A DNA stretch of 64,000 bases. Source: Halomonas sp. QHL1. GTDB lineage: Bacteria > Pseudomonadota > Gammaproteobacteria > Pseudomonadales > Halomonadaceae. Under the pieces are notes generated by a model. It searched no databases. It was not told where the DNA came from and saw only the letters and a program-made list of their open reading frames with translations. The stretch covers positions 3,233,852 through 3,297,851 of the forward strand of contig NZ_MINL01000001.1 of NCBI RefSeq assembly GCF_001882345.1, read 5' to 3'. Each line of letters begins with the position of its first letter. Position 1 is the first letter of the stretch. A program made the position numbers and the translations under genes. Below are positions 54,801-63,173 of the stretch, in pieces.

Positions 54801-57281
54801 AGTTATCAACGTATGCTGCTTGATGTAGCCCGAGGGCGTAATTATCGACTCATTCAGCACAAGCAAGAGTATTTGCTTGAGTATAGCGAAAGCCTGGAAC
54901 TGGACAATTACTTCGCACCCGTTCAGCGCCACCGTATCAGCTATAAGACGGCATCTTTGCTAGCCGCCGGGCAGCAAATTCAAAAAGAAATCGATCTAAA
55001 CAAAGTGCTGATGCCAGCCACTATCACTCCACCCCCTGATGCATTGAAAGGGCATTTGCCGAACATAGCGGAGACAAGCGTTCAAGCCTTGTTTGCAAGC
55101 TTGGGTGACCTGATGGATCAAGTAAATCTCTTATCACTGCCTGGCATGGTGGCAGGCATGCTAGGTGGACGTGTTCTTTCGACGAGCTTACCGCTTCACG
55201 ATGAGCTACGGATTCGAGAGGGCGTTAGGTTAGCATTTCCTACCCAAGGCGATAGTGCAGACAGTGAACTCAATGTGTCGGCCACAAAAACGTCTCGTTG
55301 GCGCCATCTCAACAAAGTGGAGCAGCAGGCCAATGCGCAACGGCTTTATGAAGAAGTCCAAGAGGTTCTGAAAGGGTATACAAAGCGGCAATTTCGCCAG
55401 GGGGCTTCGCAAATTGATAAGCTAAGCAGCGCATACGACGGGCACGTCAGTACCTGCGTCCTGCTATTAGTGAGGTGGATGAGTTTTATTATGCGGCGAG
55501 GCAAAGTCGGCAAACGCAACGACTATGCGCAAAGCTCATTAACGCGGTATTTCTCAGCACTGAAATCAGCATTCGCTGAGATTGGCTACCAGGTGGATCT
55601 CCTCGATTTTGACGAAGAGGAGATCACGCACCTTTACGCTAAAATGCTGACGTTCGTCGAGCTGACGTCGCAAGATGCGCAGTACTTCAGTCATCGGTTG
55701 CGCGATTTTCATGCGTGGGTGGAAACGTTGGGGGTGGCAAGCCCTGATTGGCAAGAATTAGCTATCGAGAATGATCGCCGCAGCGTTCGCGCAGGGATGT
55801 TGATACAAAGTGAATACCTCCTGTGTCAGTCCGCTTTGCAATCAAAATGGCAAAGCCAACACGATGAGAAATTTCTGCTGTTAGGGTTTGTGCTGTTACT
55901 GACATTTCGATTTGGGCTGCGCGCGCAAGAAGCGATAGGGCTAGAGCGCAATGACTGGTGTGAGCATTACGATATCCGTTGGGTGCTGGTGCGTGATAAC
56001 GCGCAGCGAAAACTCAAAAGCGACGCCAGTCGCCGCGCAGTGCCACTGCTTTTTGCACTAGATCCAGCCGAAGAGGATCTCATCAATCATGTGTTAAGTC
56101 GCTTTCACTCGCTGGCGGGTAACGATTCAAAACGCCCTTTATTGGGTGAACTTTACGAGAGCCAAGTCAAGCTTGTTCACTGGGCAGCGCAGGTGAGCCC
56201 GGTGTTGATTCAGTTACTGCGCAATGGGACGGCGAGTAGGGGAATGACGCTGCACCATTGCCGGCACGCGTTCTATAACACCTTAGCGCCATCGTTATTT
56301 GGGATACAGACACCGCTCACAGAATCGATAAGCGGTCACCTTGATCCACAGTTCATACGTCAGCAGGTGTTGGGCCACTACAGTCATGTATCGCGACGCA
56401 GCGGTATGGCCATGGCGAGATTGATGGGGCATCGTCATCCGCGTACTGGATCGTTAAATTACAGTCACGTGCTAACTGATTGGGCGGATCAACTAACCCC
56501 CGTACTTCATGTGCGTGCAAGAAATATTGATGGTGTTTTAAATACCAAGACATTGTCGCGTATTGAAATGCCGGCGCTTGAAACAACCGATATTTCCGTT
56601 CGTTACACTCGTTTAAATTTTATGGTTTTATGGAAAGTACTACGGTTTGTAGGGCTGGGCATGAGCTACGAGCGTGCAGGGTCGCACGTTAATCTTAATC
56701 CAGAGGATACAGAAGTCATTGCAAAAATCGTTCGCGAAGCCGAATCACATATGCGATTTAAATTAAAAGGGGAAAGCGATGCTTGGGTAAGTGGGGCGAA
56801 CCATCCCAATATTTTATTACGTCAAGTAGGCGAAAAGGCGTGGCGCCGACTTATTGAGCATGTAACAGGGCTAGAAGAGAGCCGGTTGGTGAGCTTGGAT
56901 GATAGCGTCATTTTGGGTGAGTTACCTTTTTTAATCAGTAAGAATCGGCAGCTACTAATGAGTCATCAGCATCACTGCTCCTTTCTTATACAGGTATTTT
57001 CTCTGTTTAATGTGCCAAAGCGATATATACAGATTGCCTTAAAAAATGCGCCTGAAGGGCTCGTCAAGATGCTAAAATCAAATGGCCTTTATCAGCAAAA
57101 AGACACTAACACATTCCAACTGGATCCGTTTCCGATTTTTGTTGATAATGTGCTTGATCGACGCCAAGAATATGTCGGTATTGGCCTTAAAAGATCCCCA
57201 GAGGGAACAATACGCAACAGTCATGAACTGTCTGTAGCGGTGCTGGCTTGCGGACTCTTTGCCACGCTAAAGAAAGCTTAG
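51888..57281 (+). CDS. Giant protein with two tyrosine-recombinase signatures
   Basis: This 1797-residue protein contains two separate DNA breaking-rejoining signatures. In the first half they are R616 (ASGGRYLK), a basic hairpin near K640-R649, N731-x2-R734-H735 (NVFRHRYA), H757 (WMGHAE) and Y765, with the spacing of lambda-type integrases. In the second half they are R1345 (FGLRAQEA), K1375/K1377, H1456-x2-R1459-H1460 (HHCRHAF), H1515 (MGHRH) and Y1525, with an insertion of about 30 residues between R and the second H. An acidic linker (about 285-330) and a 270-residue C-terminal region have no recognised domain. Usual integrases have 300-450 residues. GC is lower than in neighbours. It starts beside the tRNA-like remnant. 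A long recombinase of an integrative element is the best reading; the exact family is not known to me. Confidence 0.8.
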   Translation: MTREDIGDCHSQQLEAVTLSLGKRYRKLVAWAHDDGLLDVLQVIYHALGLSPRNDAIANLVRECSHPESVEILSLWADDPIVNELQRFTNHFNASPDISRDYSQVPHVGTVEQNKRQFQEGGVKNKTFLITLLTNPLADGKAKSTEGYLLFWRRLLRLWFVVHAAQRIAHQRCIADRNISEVSRFMTLGPYDEKWRVIDALLRRCRSFVGQHEPTLERVNDAFIFAADEVRLDYPDDKSYSRFFNAITAIARQDVNPINHEAIASLLRIDRFLPSAVPLVHQTDEHSEDTEYEFYAYPKEEDADQDPEDEGVYVARVDPSDSDAEQQLASRSYFVQTAEASHFLPWSWEKLLPPEREKLLSWVDQCLFSTDEVEQLGAVMVWLSVRFSRSLYFAAQFQIDDDSGDEWTVTRDFSSIARKSPRRGNAWQPNSESLDYVHSIREVLSVELPEQVTAILQRAANAKQASLATLGDMWENTLPLERWFYQQTQLHFPRVTSAKLAQVWGQAVFDNTHDPHLARLLTAYPNAGLPGACSYATWDITAIEKGLSLSLSTSTSFPPSVNLIGSRLSPITTVLRQEIANARAMVEDSADGDLIHYHNVLAQYCVMGLYAASGGRYLKDPFESLGHFNQAARCLYLNDKIDQGRRSSRMVPLPERAIELLQCYVTHLQWLAQTLKSENAALAGAIHQTLDNNDVPALPLFFLLDDSLVWHSMTSTDVPGVPLFQWPLPGNVFRHRYAQQLRYLKVPAEVVDGWMGHAERSVATYGDFSPRCWTDDAHSYADAVNTAFDELGFCPPTLPSVLPALTPPPSSATDEHYQKALANRRFGQCQREYERRQTMVRERKAAEADIAIYMSRRAWEELTQDDMDVLVQRMLHRSGSVIHTYASLRLSVLLRCLKEEGNRHQHGISKRVAEASAEKSLLSSKASEALLLWPELKRWADNIRAKVLKAHFSKLSALSVGALLLCLEKRISYQRMLLDVARGRNYRLIQHKQEYLLEYSESLELDNYFAPVQRHRISYKTASLLAAGQQIQKEIDLNKVLMPATITPPPDALKGHLPNIAETSVQALFASLGDLMDQVNLLSLPGMVAGMLGGRVLSTSLPLHDELRIREGVRLAFPTQGDSADSELNVSATKTSRWRHLNKVEQQANAQRLYEEVQEVLKGYTKRQFRQGASQIDKLSSAYDGHVSTCVLLLVRWMSFIMRRGKVGKRNDYAQSSLTRYFSALKSAFAEIGYQVDLLDFDEEEITHLYAKMLTFVELTSQDAQYFSHRLRDFHAWVETLGVASPDWQELAIENDRRSVRAGMLIQSEYLLCQSALQSKWQSQHDEKFLLLGFVLLLTFRFGLRAQEAIGLERNDWCEHYDIRWVLVRDNAQRKLKSDASRRAVPLLFALDPAEEDLINHVLSRFHSLAGNDSKRPLLGELYESQVKLVHWAAQVSPVLIQLLRNGTASRGMTLHHCRHAFYNTLAPSLFGIQTPLTESISGHLDPQFIRQQVLGHYSHVSRRSGMAMARLMGHRHPRTGSLNYSHVLTDWADQLTPVLHVRARNIDGVLNTKTLSRIEMPALETTDISVRYTRLNFMVLWKVLRFVGLGMSYERAGSHVNLNPEDTEVIAKIVREAESHMRFKLKGESDAWVSGANHPNILLRQVGEKAWRRLIEHVTGLEESRLVSLDDSVILGELPFLISKNRQLLMSHQHHCSFLIQVFSLFNVPKRYIQIALKNAPEGLVKMLKSNGLYQQKDTNTFQLDPFPIFVDNVLDRRQEYVGIGLKRSPEGTIRNSHELSVAVLACGLFATLKKA

Positions 57282-57283
57282 TT

Positions 57284-58150
57284 TTACGTATCTAACATTT
57301 CTTCAGTCTCGCTGATAAGTGTAAAATCATCTATTTCTATTAATGTGTTGTCCACTTTCAGTTCTGTTAATGTATAAGAGGGTTTTTGCTTCATTTTTTT
57401 CGTGATCTTTTTTGCTTTGAAGCGGACATAAGATTCTTGATAACTGGCTTCTAAAAATACCTTGAAGTCATCGGGGTGGGTGACGGTAAAATGCCTTACG
57501 TCACCTGCTTGTTGCAGACTACCTTCAATGACGCGAAGTTCTATCCAATTTTGAGTTCTTGAAAAACCATCAGGAAAGCCAATACCCTCGATATCAATGC
57601 TTGTTTTTTCCTCATCGTCGAGCGTAATAAAGTCAGAGTTAACGCAAAGAATCGACTCTTTTTCAATAGCGTCAATTAAGCTAAAACCATTCGCCGGAAT
57701 TTTTGTATTTTTCCAACTTGATAGAAACATATTGCGGCGTTCGTCTAGAGTTTCGAGTTCTTCTTTACTTAACCAAGATAGATCAAGATTTTGACTGAAA
57801 AGGTCGTCATTAGGAAGAAGCTGTTGAATAATAAATAACGCCAGTGTGCGTGATTTTTCTATGATTTCTTGGGTGGTTTTTGGATCTTTGAGAGTGTCTA
57901 GAAAGAAAACAGCACCATTTTTATCGTATGCTTTTTCTGTGCTGAAAAATATGGTTTCATAGTTAATAGCGACACCATATTCTTCTTCGGTAATACAGTT
58001 AAGACTGGCAGCAAGATATTTGATGATTTTTTCAATAGCAGAGTTTGTGATTTTATTTATATCAAATGAAAAATAACTTTTATTTACACTTTTGATGGCG
58101 CCAACATTAGGTGCAAGAATGATTACCTGGTTTTCTTTTAATTTTGACAT
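57284..58150 (-). CDS. AT-rich orphan gene, convergent with the giant recombinase
   Basis: This 288-residue, lysine/glutamate-rich soluble protein (SKLKENQVIILAPNVGAIKS, FKAKKITKKMKQKP) has no membrane segment and no recognised motif. Base composition is far more AT-rich than the host genes, pointing to horizontal origin. Its stop lies two bases from the stop of the giant recombinase, so the two genes probably moved together. A function cannot be stated. Element-borne nuclease inhibitors, regulators or defence proteins are only possibilities. Confidence 0.7.
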   Translation of the reverse strand: MSKLKENQVIILAPNVGAIKSVNKSYFSFDINKITNSAIEKIIKYLAASLNCITEEEYGVAINYETIFFSTEKAYDKNGAVFFLDTLKDPKTTQEIIEKSRTLALFIIQQLLPNDDLFSQNLDLSWLSKEELETLDERRNMFLSSWKNTKIPANGFSLIDAIEKESILCVNSDFITLDDEEKTSIDIEGIGFPDGFSRTQNWIELRVIEGSLQQAGDVRHFTVTHPDDFKVFLEASYQESYVRFKAKKITKKMKQKPSYTLTELKVDNTLIEIDDFTLISETEEMLDT

Positions 58151-58243
58151 GGTAGCTCCACTGTTATTGACTATATATACATACAGATAAACTTAGCAGC
58201 TGTGCCATGTCGTCAATAGACAGAATTACCGCGTTTTTTGATG

Positions 58244-58545
58244 CTATATCACTAACTTAAGTTCATGGATATGATTTGGGACTATTGCATTTTTCTCATT
58301 AAGGAAGGGGAGTGGGTCAGAACCAGCAAAGACAGCTGGCCGTAAAGAATTGATGGCACGATGCTGAGCACTTCGCGTTTGCTCCCCGACATCCAGCGTG
58401 AAGCCGACACGGTGCCTCATATTTTTTAAGTATTTGCAGAGCATGTTGCTGAAAATTTGATGTGTAACGTTTTTGCCTACCGGGCGTTTGACTGACCGAG
58501 CCTAACGGGTGTCTAGAATATCCGGGGCGATTCAACAATGGCATA
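58244..58545 (-). pseudogene. IS3-family remnant (left end and start of orfA)
   Basis: On the minus strand TTGAATCGCCCCGGATATTC (near 58545-58520) resembles the terminal repeat of many IS3-group elements. After it comes a frame reading RQKRYTSNFQQHALQILKKY, the start of an IS3-type OrfA HTH. The frame decays soon after and no orfB is present. Adjacent frames (for example VGFTLDVGEQTRSAQHRAIN) may be other decayed pieces. The rest of 58151-58657 shows no gene. Confidence 0.55.
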
Positions 58546-58657
58546 TGCTCGTTTGACTTTATGAAAAGTTGAAGTGGAGACGACAATTTGCCTCTATAAT
58601 TGTTGTCCTCACCTGAACTTGACATAATTCACAAAAAGCTTTGCAAAGACAGTTTTG

Positions 58658-59569
58658 TTAAGTTTTATCATGCCTTTCAAATGGAATTATTTTCATTTTC
58701 TCTGCTAAATAATCAATGAACATTCTTAGGCGTATAGGAATGTTCTGCTTATAAGGATAGACAGCATATATATCCGCGTTAGGGAGTTGATAGTCGCTAA
58801 GTATCTTCTTTAAAGACCCTTGCTTAATATGATGATAAACATCCCATTCCGCCCTTATTGCAATACCGTGCCCCTTTAAAGTCCAGCTTAGAACGCTTTC
58901 GCCGTCATTGGAACTTAAGTTTCCTCCGACCCGAACATGGTAAATTTGATCTTCTTTTGTGAAATGCCAGTTACCGTAAGTTTCGTCATTTTGTCTAAGT
59001 ACTATACAATTGTGATGAGAGAGTTCATGAGGTGTTGTGGGTTCATTTTTAGTTGCAAAATAACTAGGTGAGGCACACAAAAAACGTCTATGTGAGGCAA
59101 TTTTCCTAGCGTGTAAACCAGAGTCTGGTAGTGAACCGAACCGGATCCCGATATCAAAGGAGTTGGTGATTAAATTCAAAGGATGATCTGATAGATGCAG
59201 CTGGCATTCAATTTTAGGGTGCTCTTCTATAAAGTCTGAAACGAACTTTGAAATATACTTTCTCCCGAATCCGAATGGTGCATTAATTCTGATTGGGCCT
59301 TCGGCTTCGTCAGTCTTTTGACGTAATGCTAAGCTCATTTCTTCTAAAGTTGATGTAACTTTTCGGGCGTATTCCAAGTATATCTTTCCATTAGTAGTAA
59401 GGCCCATAGAGCGAGTTGATCTTGAAATAAGCTGGCAACCAATATTTTTTTCAATATTAGAAAGACGCTTGCTGGCAGCAGCGGGAGTTATATCAAAATC
59501 CTTAGCCGCTTTAGATAAACTTCCAGATTGACAAATTAAAATAAAAAATTCGAAATCATTGCTAACCAT
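58658..59569 (-). CDS. LysR-family transcriptional regulator of the hydroxy-acid module
   Basis: This 303-residue protein has the N-terminal HTH FFILICQSGSLSKAAKDFDI, then TPAAASKRLSNIEKNIG, and an effector domain (IRINAPFGFGRKYISKFVSD). It is divergent from the tartrate dehydrogenase gene with a 131-bp gap and probably controls that operon. It is more AT-rich than the host average. The inducer is likely tartrate, malate or glycerate-type. Confidence 0.9.
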   Translation of the reverse strand: MVSNDFEFFILICQSGSLSKAAKDFDITPAAASKRLSNIEKNIGCQLISRSTRSMGLTTNGKIYLEYARKVTSTLEEMSLALRQKTDEAEGPIRINAPFGFGRKYISKFVSDFIEEHPKIECQLHLSDHPLNLITNSFDIGIRFGSLPDSGLHARKIASHRRFLCASPSYFATKNEPTTPHELSHHNCIVLRQNDETYGNWHFTKEDQIYHVRVGGNLSSNDGESVLSWTLKGHGIAIRAEWDVYHHIKQGSLKKILSDYQLPNADIYAVYPYKQNIPIRLRMFIDYLAEKMKIIPFERHDKT

Positions 59570-59700
59570 GATTGTTAACTCTAGGTTGTTTCTGTATTAA
59601 CTGATAGTATATTGAAGTCATTTCCACTTGTCATCTAATGTCTGAAGGGCCAAGCAAACGTATTTTCTTATAAAAAAATATATAGGTAGGAGCATTATAT

Positions 59701-60762
59701 ATGCGTAGTCATCGTGTTGCAGTTATCCCTGGTGATGGAATCGGCCTCGAAGTGATTGAGGCAGGCAAGCAAGTGCTAGAAACGTTGGCGAAAAAAAGTG
59801 GAGATTTCCATTTTGAATTCGAAGATTTTGACTGGAGCTCTCAGCGCTACCTTAGCCAGGGTGAGTACATTCCGGAAGGAGGGCTAGAAAAGCTGTCAAA
59901 ATTTGATGCTATCTACTTTGGTGCGGTGGGTAGCCAAGATGTTCCCGATCACGTTTCCCTTTGGGAGCTTAGACTTGCTATCTGCCAAGGCTTTGATCAG
60001 TACGCGAATGTACGTCCAGCTAGGGTACTGCCGGGTGTTAACAGCCGCTTAAAAGGCGCTGAAGAGATTGATTGGGTAATTGTTAGAGAAAATAGTGAAG
60101 GTGAATATTCCGGTAACGGTGGCCGAGTTCACCAAGGACACCCTGAGGAAGTCGGTACTGAGGTATCTGTTTTCACACGAAAAGGGATCGAGCGAATCCA
60201 TCGTTTTGCGTTCAAACTTGCACAAAGCCGCCCCCGTAAAAAACTGACTTTAGTCACCAAATCTAATGCTCAGCGGCACGGTATGGTGCTATGGGATGAG
60301 GTGTTCTTTGAAGTCGCAAAAGACTTCAAAGATGTAAAAATTGATCGGGAGCTTGTGGATGCTGCGACTACTCGCATGGTTCTCAAGCCGGAGACGATGG
60401 ATGTCATTGTTGCAACCAACCTTCACGCAGACATTTTATCCGATTTAGCGGCAGCTCTTTCAGGCAGTCTAGGTATAGCGCCCACCGCAAACCTGAATCC
60501 TGAAAGGACTTACCCTTCCATGTTTGAGCCAATACATGGGTCAGCTTTTGATATTGCCGGACAAGGTATTGCCAACCCAGTGGGGTCCTTTTGGACAGCT
60601 GCCATGATGCTGGAACACTTGGGGGAAGCTACTGCGGCTGAAAGACTGATGGCGGCCATTGAGCGGCTGACTGCCTCTGGCTTACAAACAAAAGATCTCG
60701 GTGGCTCTGCGAATACGCGCGATGTTACTCAGGCTATTTGTTCTGATATTGAACAACAATAA
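59701..60762 (+). CDS. ttuC: Tartrate/D-malate dehydrogenase (isopropylmalate dehydrogenase family)
   Basis: This 353-residue protein starts RVAVIPGDGIGLEVIEAGKQ. It has the substrate-site WELRLAICQGFDQYANVRPA and VIVRENSEGEYSG, the metal-binding ATNLHADILSDLAAALSGSL and the C-terminal MFEPIHGSAFDIAGQGIANP. TtuC/DmlA oxidise tartrate or D-malate with NAD+ and Mn/Mg; TtuC can also give glycerate. It is the first gene of a module with glycerate kinase and a TRAP transporter. The start has AGGTAGGAG upstream. Confidence 0.92.
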   Translation: MRSHRVAVIPGDGIGLEVIEAGKQVLETLAKKSGDFHFEFEDFDWSSQRYLSQGEYIPEGGLEKLSKFDAIYFGAVGSQDVPDHVSLWELRLAICQGFDQYANVRPARVLPGVNSRLKGAEEIDWVIVRENSEGEYSGNGGRVHQGHPEEVGTEVSVFTRKGIERIHRFAFKLAQSRPRKKLTLVTKSNAQRHGMVLWDEVFFEVAKDFKDVKIDRELVDAATTRMVLKPETMDVIVATNLHADILSDLAAALSGSLGIAPTANLNPERTYPSMFEPIHGSAFDIAGQGIANPVGSFWTAAMMLEHLGEATAAERLMAAIERLTASGLQTKDLGGSANTRDVTQAICSDIEQQ

Positions 60763-60768
60763 GGGCAT

Positions 60769-60804
60769 GGCCGTGACTTCAAGAATTGTGTTCTTGAAGC
60801 GGCC
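60769..60804 (+). promoter_or_regulatory. Intercistronic hairpin between ttuC and glxK
   Basis: The perfect 9-bp arms CTTCAAGAA / TTCTTGAAG (60777-60785, 60791-60799) are flanked by GGCCG / CGGCC (60769-60773, 60800-60804) with a 3-nt bulge. No U-run follows, so mRNA stabilisation or attenuation fits better than full termination. Confidence 0.55.
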
Positions 60805-60870
60805 GAGAGCATCAGTGGTGTTGTTTCGATGCTCAATGCCTACGGCTTTCCTCTGTAGAGGGGATAGTAA

Positions 60871-62058
60871 ATGAAAATTGTCATTGCTCCTGATAGTTAC
60901 AAAGGCGCGTTATCAGCTCAGGCTGCAGCGGTTGCGATGGAAAAAGGTATCGCCCGTGCTTTCCCTAGCGCAACCACTATTAAGTGCCCCATGGGCGATG
61001 GGGGAGAGGGTACGCTTGATGCACTAGTCTCCTCTACAGGAGCTGCCGTATTCCATAAAGAAGTTGCCGATGCTTATGGTGGATCGCGGCGAGCCGCGTG
61101 GGGATGGCATAGCGCCAGCTCTACAGCATATGTCGAGTTGGCGGAAGCTTGTGGCCTTGAGTATGTCGATGTCGTAAAAAACTCCATTTACAACAGCACT
61201 ACTTACGGAGTTGGTCAACTAATTGAACAGGCTTTGAATAAGGGCGCTAAGTCCCTTGTCCTAACATTAGGAGGAAGTGCAACTAATGATGCTGGGGCTG
61301 GGATGCTAGTTGCCCTAGGTGGGAAGCTTCTTGATAAAGAGGGTGGTGAACTTCCTCCAGTGGCTGAGAGCTTACATAAGCTGGAGAAAGTTGATCTCTC
61401 GGGATTAGATCAACGTTTAAAATATTTACAAGTAGTAGCAGCCGTTGATGTTGATAATCCACTTTTGGGTGCTAATGGCGCCACTGCGATATATGGCCCC
61501 CAAAAAGGCGCCTCGCCGGCGGATGTTTCTGTCCTTGACGCATTGTTAGGCAATTTCTCCCAAAAAGTCAGCGAAGTGACTGGCGTCGATGTCAGTGACT
61601 TTCCAGGTGCTGGTGCCGCTGGGGGAATGGGATATGCAGCAATGGCTTTCTTAAAGGCAACGCTTAAGCCTGGTATCGACGTTGTAATGGAACAAGTCAA
61701 TTTTAATAATCATCTTGATGATGCTGATTTGGTCATTACGGGAGAAGGTCGTTTAGATGGACAAAGCTTGGCAGGTAAAACGCCGATTGGCATTGCCAGA
61801 GTTGCCAGTGCAAGGGATATACCCGTTGTAATCATCGCTGGACAGTTAGGGGAGGGGTGGCGTGCATCATACTCACAAGGTGTTTCTGCTGTATTTTCGC
61901 TAGTAGATGGGCCAATGAGTTTAGCGGAGGCTATTGAGAGAACCGATGAGTTACTCAGTGATAGATGTGAATCAATCGTTAGGCTGTTTCATGCTAGTTC
62001 GCTAAGCCACTGTAAATTAACCAACTCAATAAAGGAGGGATTTATTATATATTCGTAA
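60871..62058 (+). CDS. glxK: Glycerate kinase
   Basis: This 395-residue protein begins MKIVIAPDSYKGALSAQAAA, the glycerate kinase (GarK/GlxK) signature, with TIKCPMGDGGEGTLDAL, LTLGGSATNDAGAGML and ADLVITGEGRLDGQSLAGKT. It phosphorylates glycerate to 2- or 3-phosphoglycerate. A C-terminal tail of about 15 residues (SIKEGFIIYS) goes beyond the usual end, perhaps from loss of an earlier stop. AGGGGA lies upstream of the start. Confidence 0.9.
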   Translation: MKIVIAPDSYKGALSAQAAAVAMEKGIARAFPSATTIKCPMGDGGEGTLDALVSSTGAAVFHKEVADAYGGSRRAAWGWHSASSTAYVELAEACGLEYVDVVKNSIYNSTTYGVGQLIEQALNKGAKSLVLTLGGSATNDAGAGMLVALGGKLLDKEGGELPPVAESLHKLEKVDLSGLDQRLKYLQVVAAVDVDNPLLGANGATAIYGPQKGASPADVSVLDALLGNFSQKVSEVTGVDVSDFPGAGAAGGMGYAAMAFLKATLKPGIDVVMEQVNFNNHLDDADLVITGEGRLDGQSLAGKTPIGIARVASARDIPVVIIAGQLGEGWRASYSQGVSAVFSLVDGPMSLAEAIERTDELLSDRCESIVRLFHASSLSHCKLTNSIKEGFIIYS

Positions 62059-62112
62059 TATTTTTTGATTATTGGTTTTAATTAATAACTACAAATTAAT
62101 GGAGTACTTATT

Positions 62113-63087
62113 ATGAAAATGACAAAAGTTGTAGCAGTCGTATTGCTTGGAGGCACCGTTGGAGGTGCTATCGCTGACGAAGGAAAAGAGAACTGGCCCG
62201 AGAGTCTTTCTATTGCGACGGGTAGTCAAGGCGCCACTTATTATATTTATGGTTCAGGCTGGGGGAACCTTGTCGGTGAAGCAACCGGGTCGACATTTGG
62301 TGCTGAAGTAACAGGCGGTCCGGTGCAGAACGTGACCCTTGTCCAAATGGGGGAAAGTGAGTTCGGCATGGTGACGACTGGCCCTGCCTTTCAAGCATGG
62401 AATGGGGAAAGTGAGCTTGCGCCTGGCGTAGAGCATAAGGACATTCGCGCTGTTTTCCCGATGTATCAAACAGCTCTCCAAGTTATTTCGCTTGAGGGGT
62501 CTGACATTGATTCAATTTCCGATCTGGATGGAAAGACAGTTGGTATTGGGCCTGCTGGTGGCACAGGCGATATGTATTTTCCCCAACTCTTCGAAAAGTT
62601 GGATGTTGAAGTCGAAACTCGAAATGGTGGTGCTGCCGATCAAGCGAGCCAGGTTCAAGACGGCTTAATTGATGCCTTTGCATTTGCTTCGGGTATTCCC
62701 GTGTCGGCTTTCAGCCAGCTTGAGGCTCAGGCAGACGTTAATATTTTCTCATTCTCCGAAGAGGAAATGAGTAAATTCCTTGATGACTACCCAGAGTTGA
62801 GCCAGGGAACGATTCCTGCATCCGCATACACCAGCCTTGATGAAGACGTGCCGGCTATCTCATTGTGGAATTTTGCCATTACTCATAAGGATATGTCTGA
62901 ATCCTTCGTCTATGAGGTTACTAAGACGGTAATGGAAAGCCAGGAGAGGATGTTACAAGTACACGGCTCGGCACGTGAAACGATACCCGAAAACGCTGAG
63001 CACAATTCCTTCATTCCGTGGCACCCAGGTGCGGTTCGTTGGTTCGAAGAGAACGGCTACGAGATTCCTGATGACCTACGTGGCTGA
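62113..63087 (+). CDS. TAXI-family TRAP transporter solute-binding protein
   Basis: This 324-residue secreted protein has a signal peptide (VVAVVLLGGTVGGAIA) and the mature start SLSIATGSQGATYYIYGSGW, typical of TAXI solute receptors. It captures an organic acid for the fused TRAP permease that follows. A hairpin lies between the two genes, which suggests higher expression of the receptor. It shares the likely substrate of the module, tartrate or glycerate-type acids. Confidence 0.92.
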   Translation: MKMTKVVAVVLLGGTVGGAIADEGKENWPESLSIATGSQGATYYIYGSGWGNLVGEATGSTFGAEVTGGPVQNVTLVQMGESEFGMVTTGPAFQAWNGESELAPGVEHKDIRAVFPMYQTALQVISLEGSDIDSISDLDGKTVGIGPAGGTGDMYFPQLFEKLDVEVETRNGGAADQASQVQDGLIDAFAFASGIPVSAFSQLEAQADVNIFSFSEEEMSKFLDDYPELSQGTIPASAYTSLDEDVPAISLWNFAITHKDMSESFVYEVTKTVMESQERMLQVHGSARETIPENAEHNSFIPWHPGAVRWFEENGYEIPDDLRG

Positions 63088-63099
63088 TTATTAATTATT

Positions 63100-63128
63100 C
63101 AATGCGCCGACTAACAGTTGGCGCATTG
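63100..63128 (+). terminator. Hairpin between TAXI receptor and permease genes
   Basis: The 9-bp stem CAATGCGCC / GGCGCATTG (63100-63108, 63120-63128) is followed by TCTCTT. It could reduce read-through to the permease. Confidence 0.6.
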
Positions 63129-63173
63129 TCTCTTCGAACTAGCGGGTAACTGTAACCTCCAAGGTGACCAGGA

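Noticed and set aside
51888-57281. CRISPR array or toxin-antitoxin pair in the island
   Set aside because: No regularly spaced repeats were seen and no small overlapping gene pair is present next to the giant gene.
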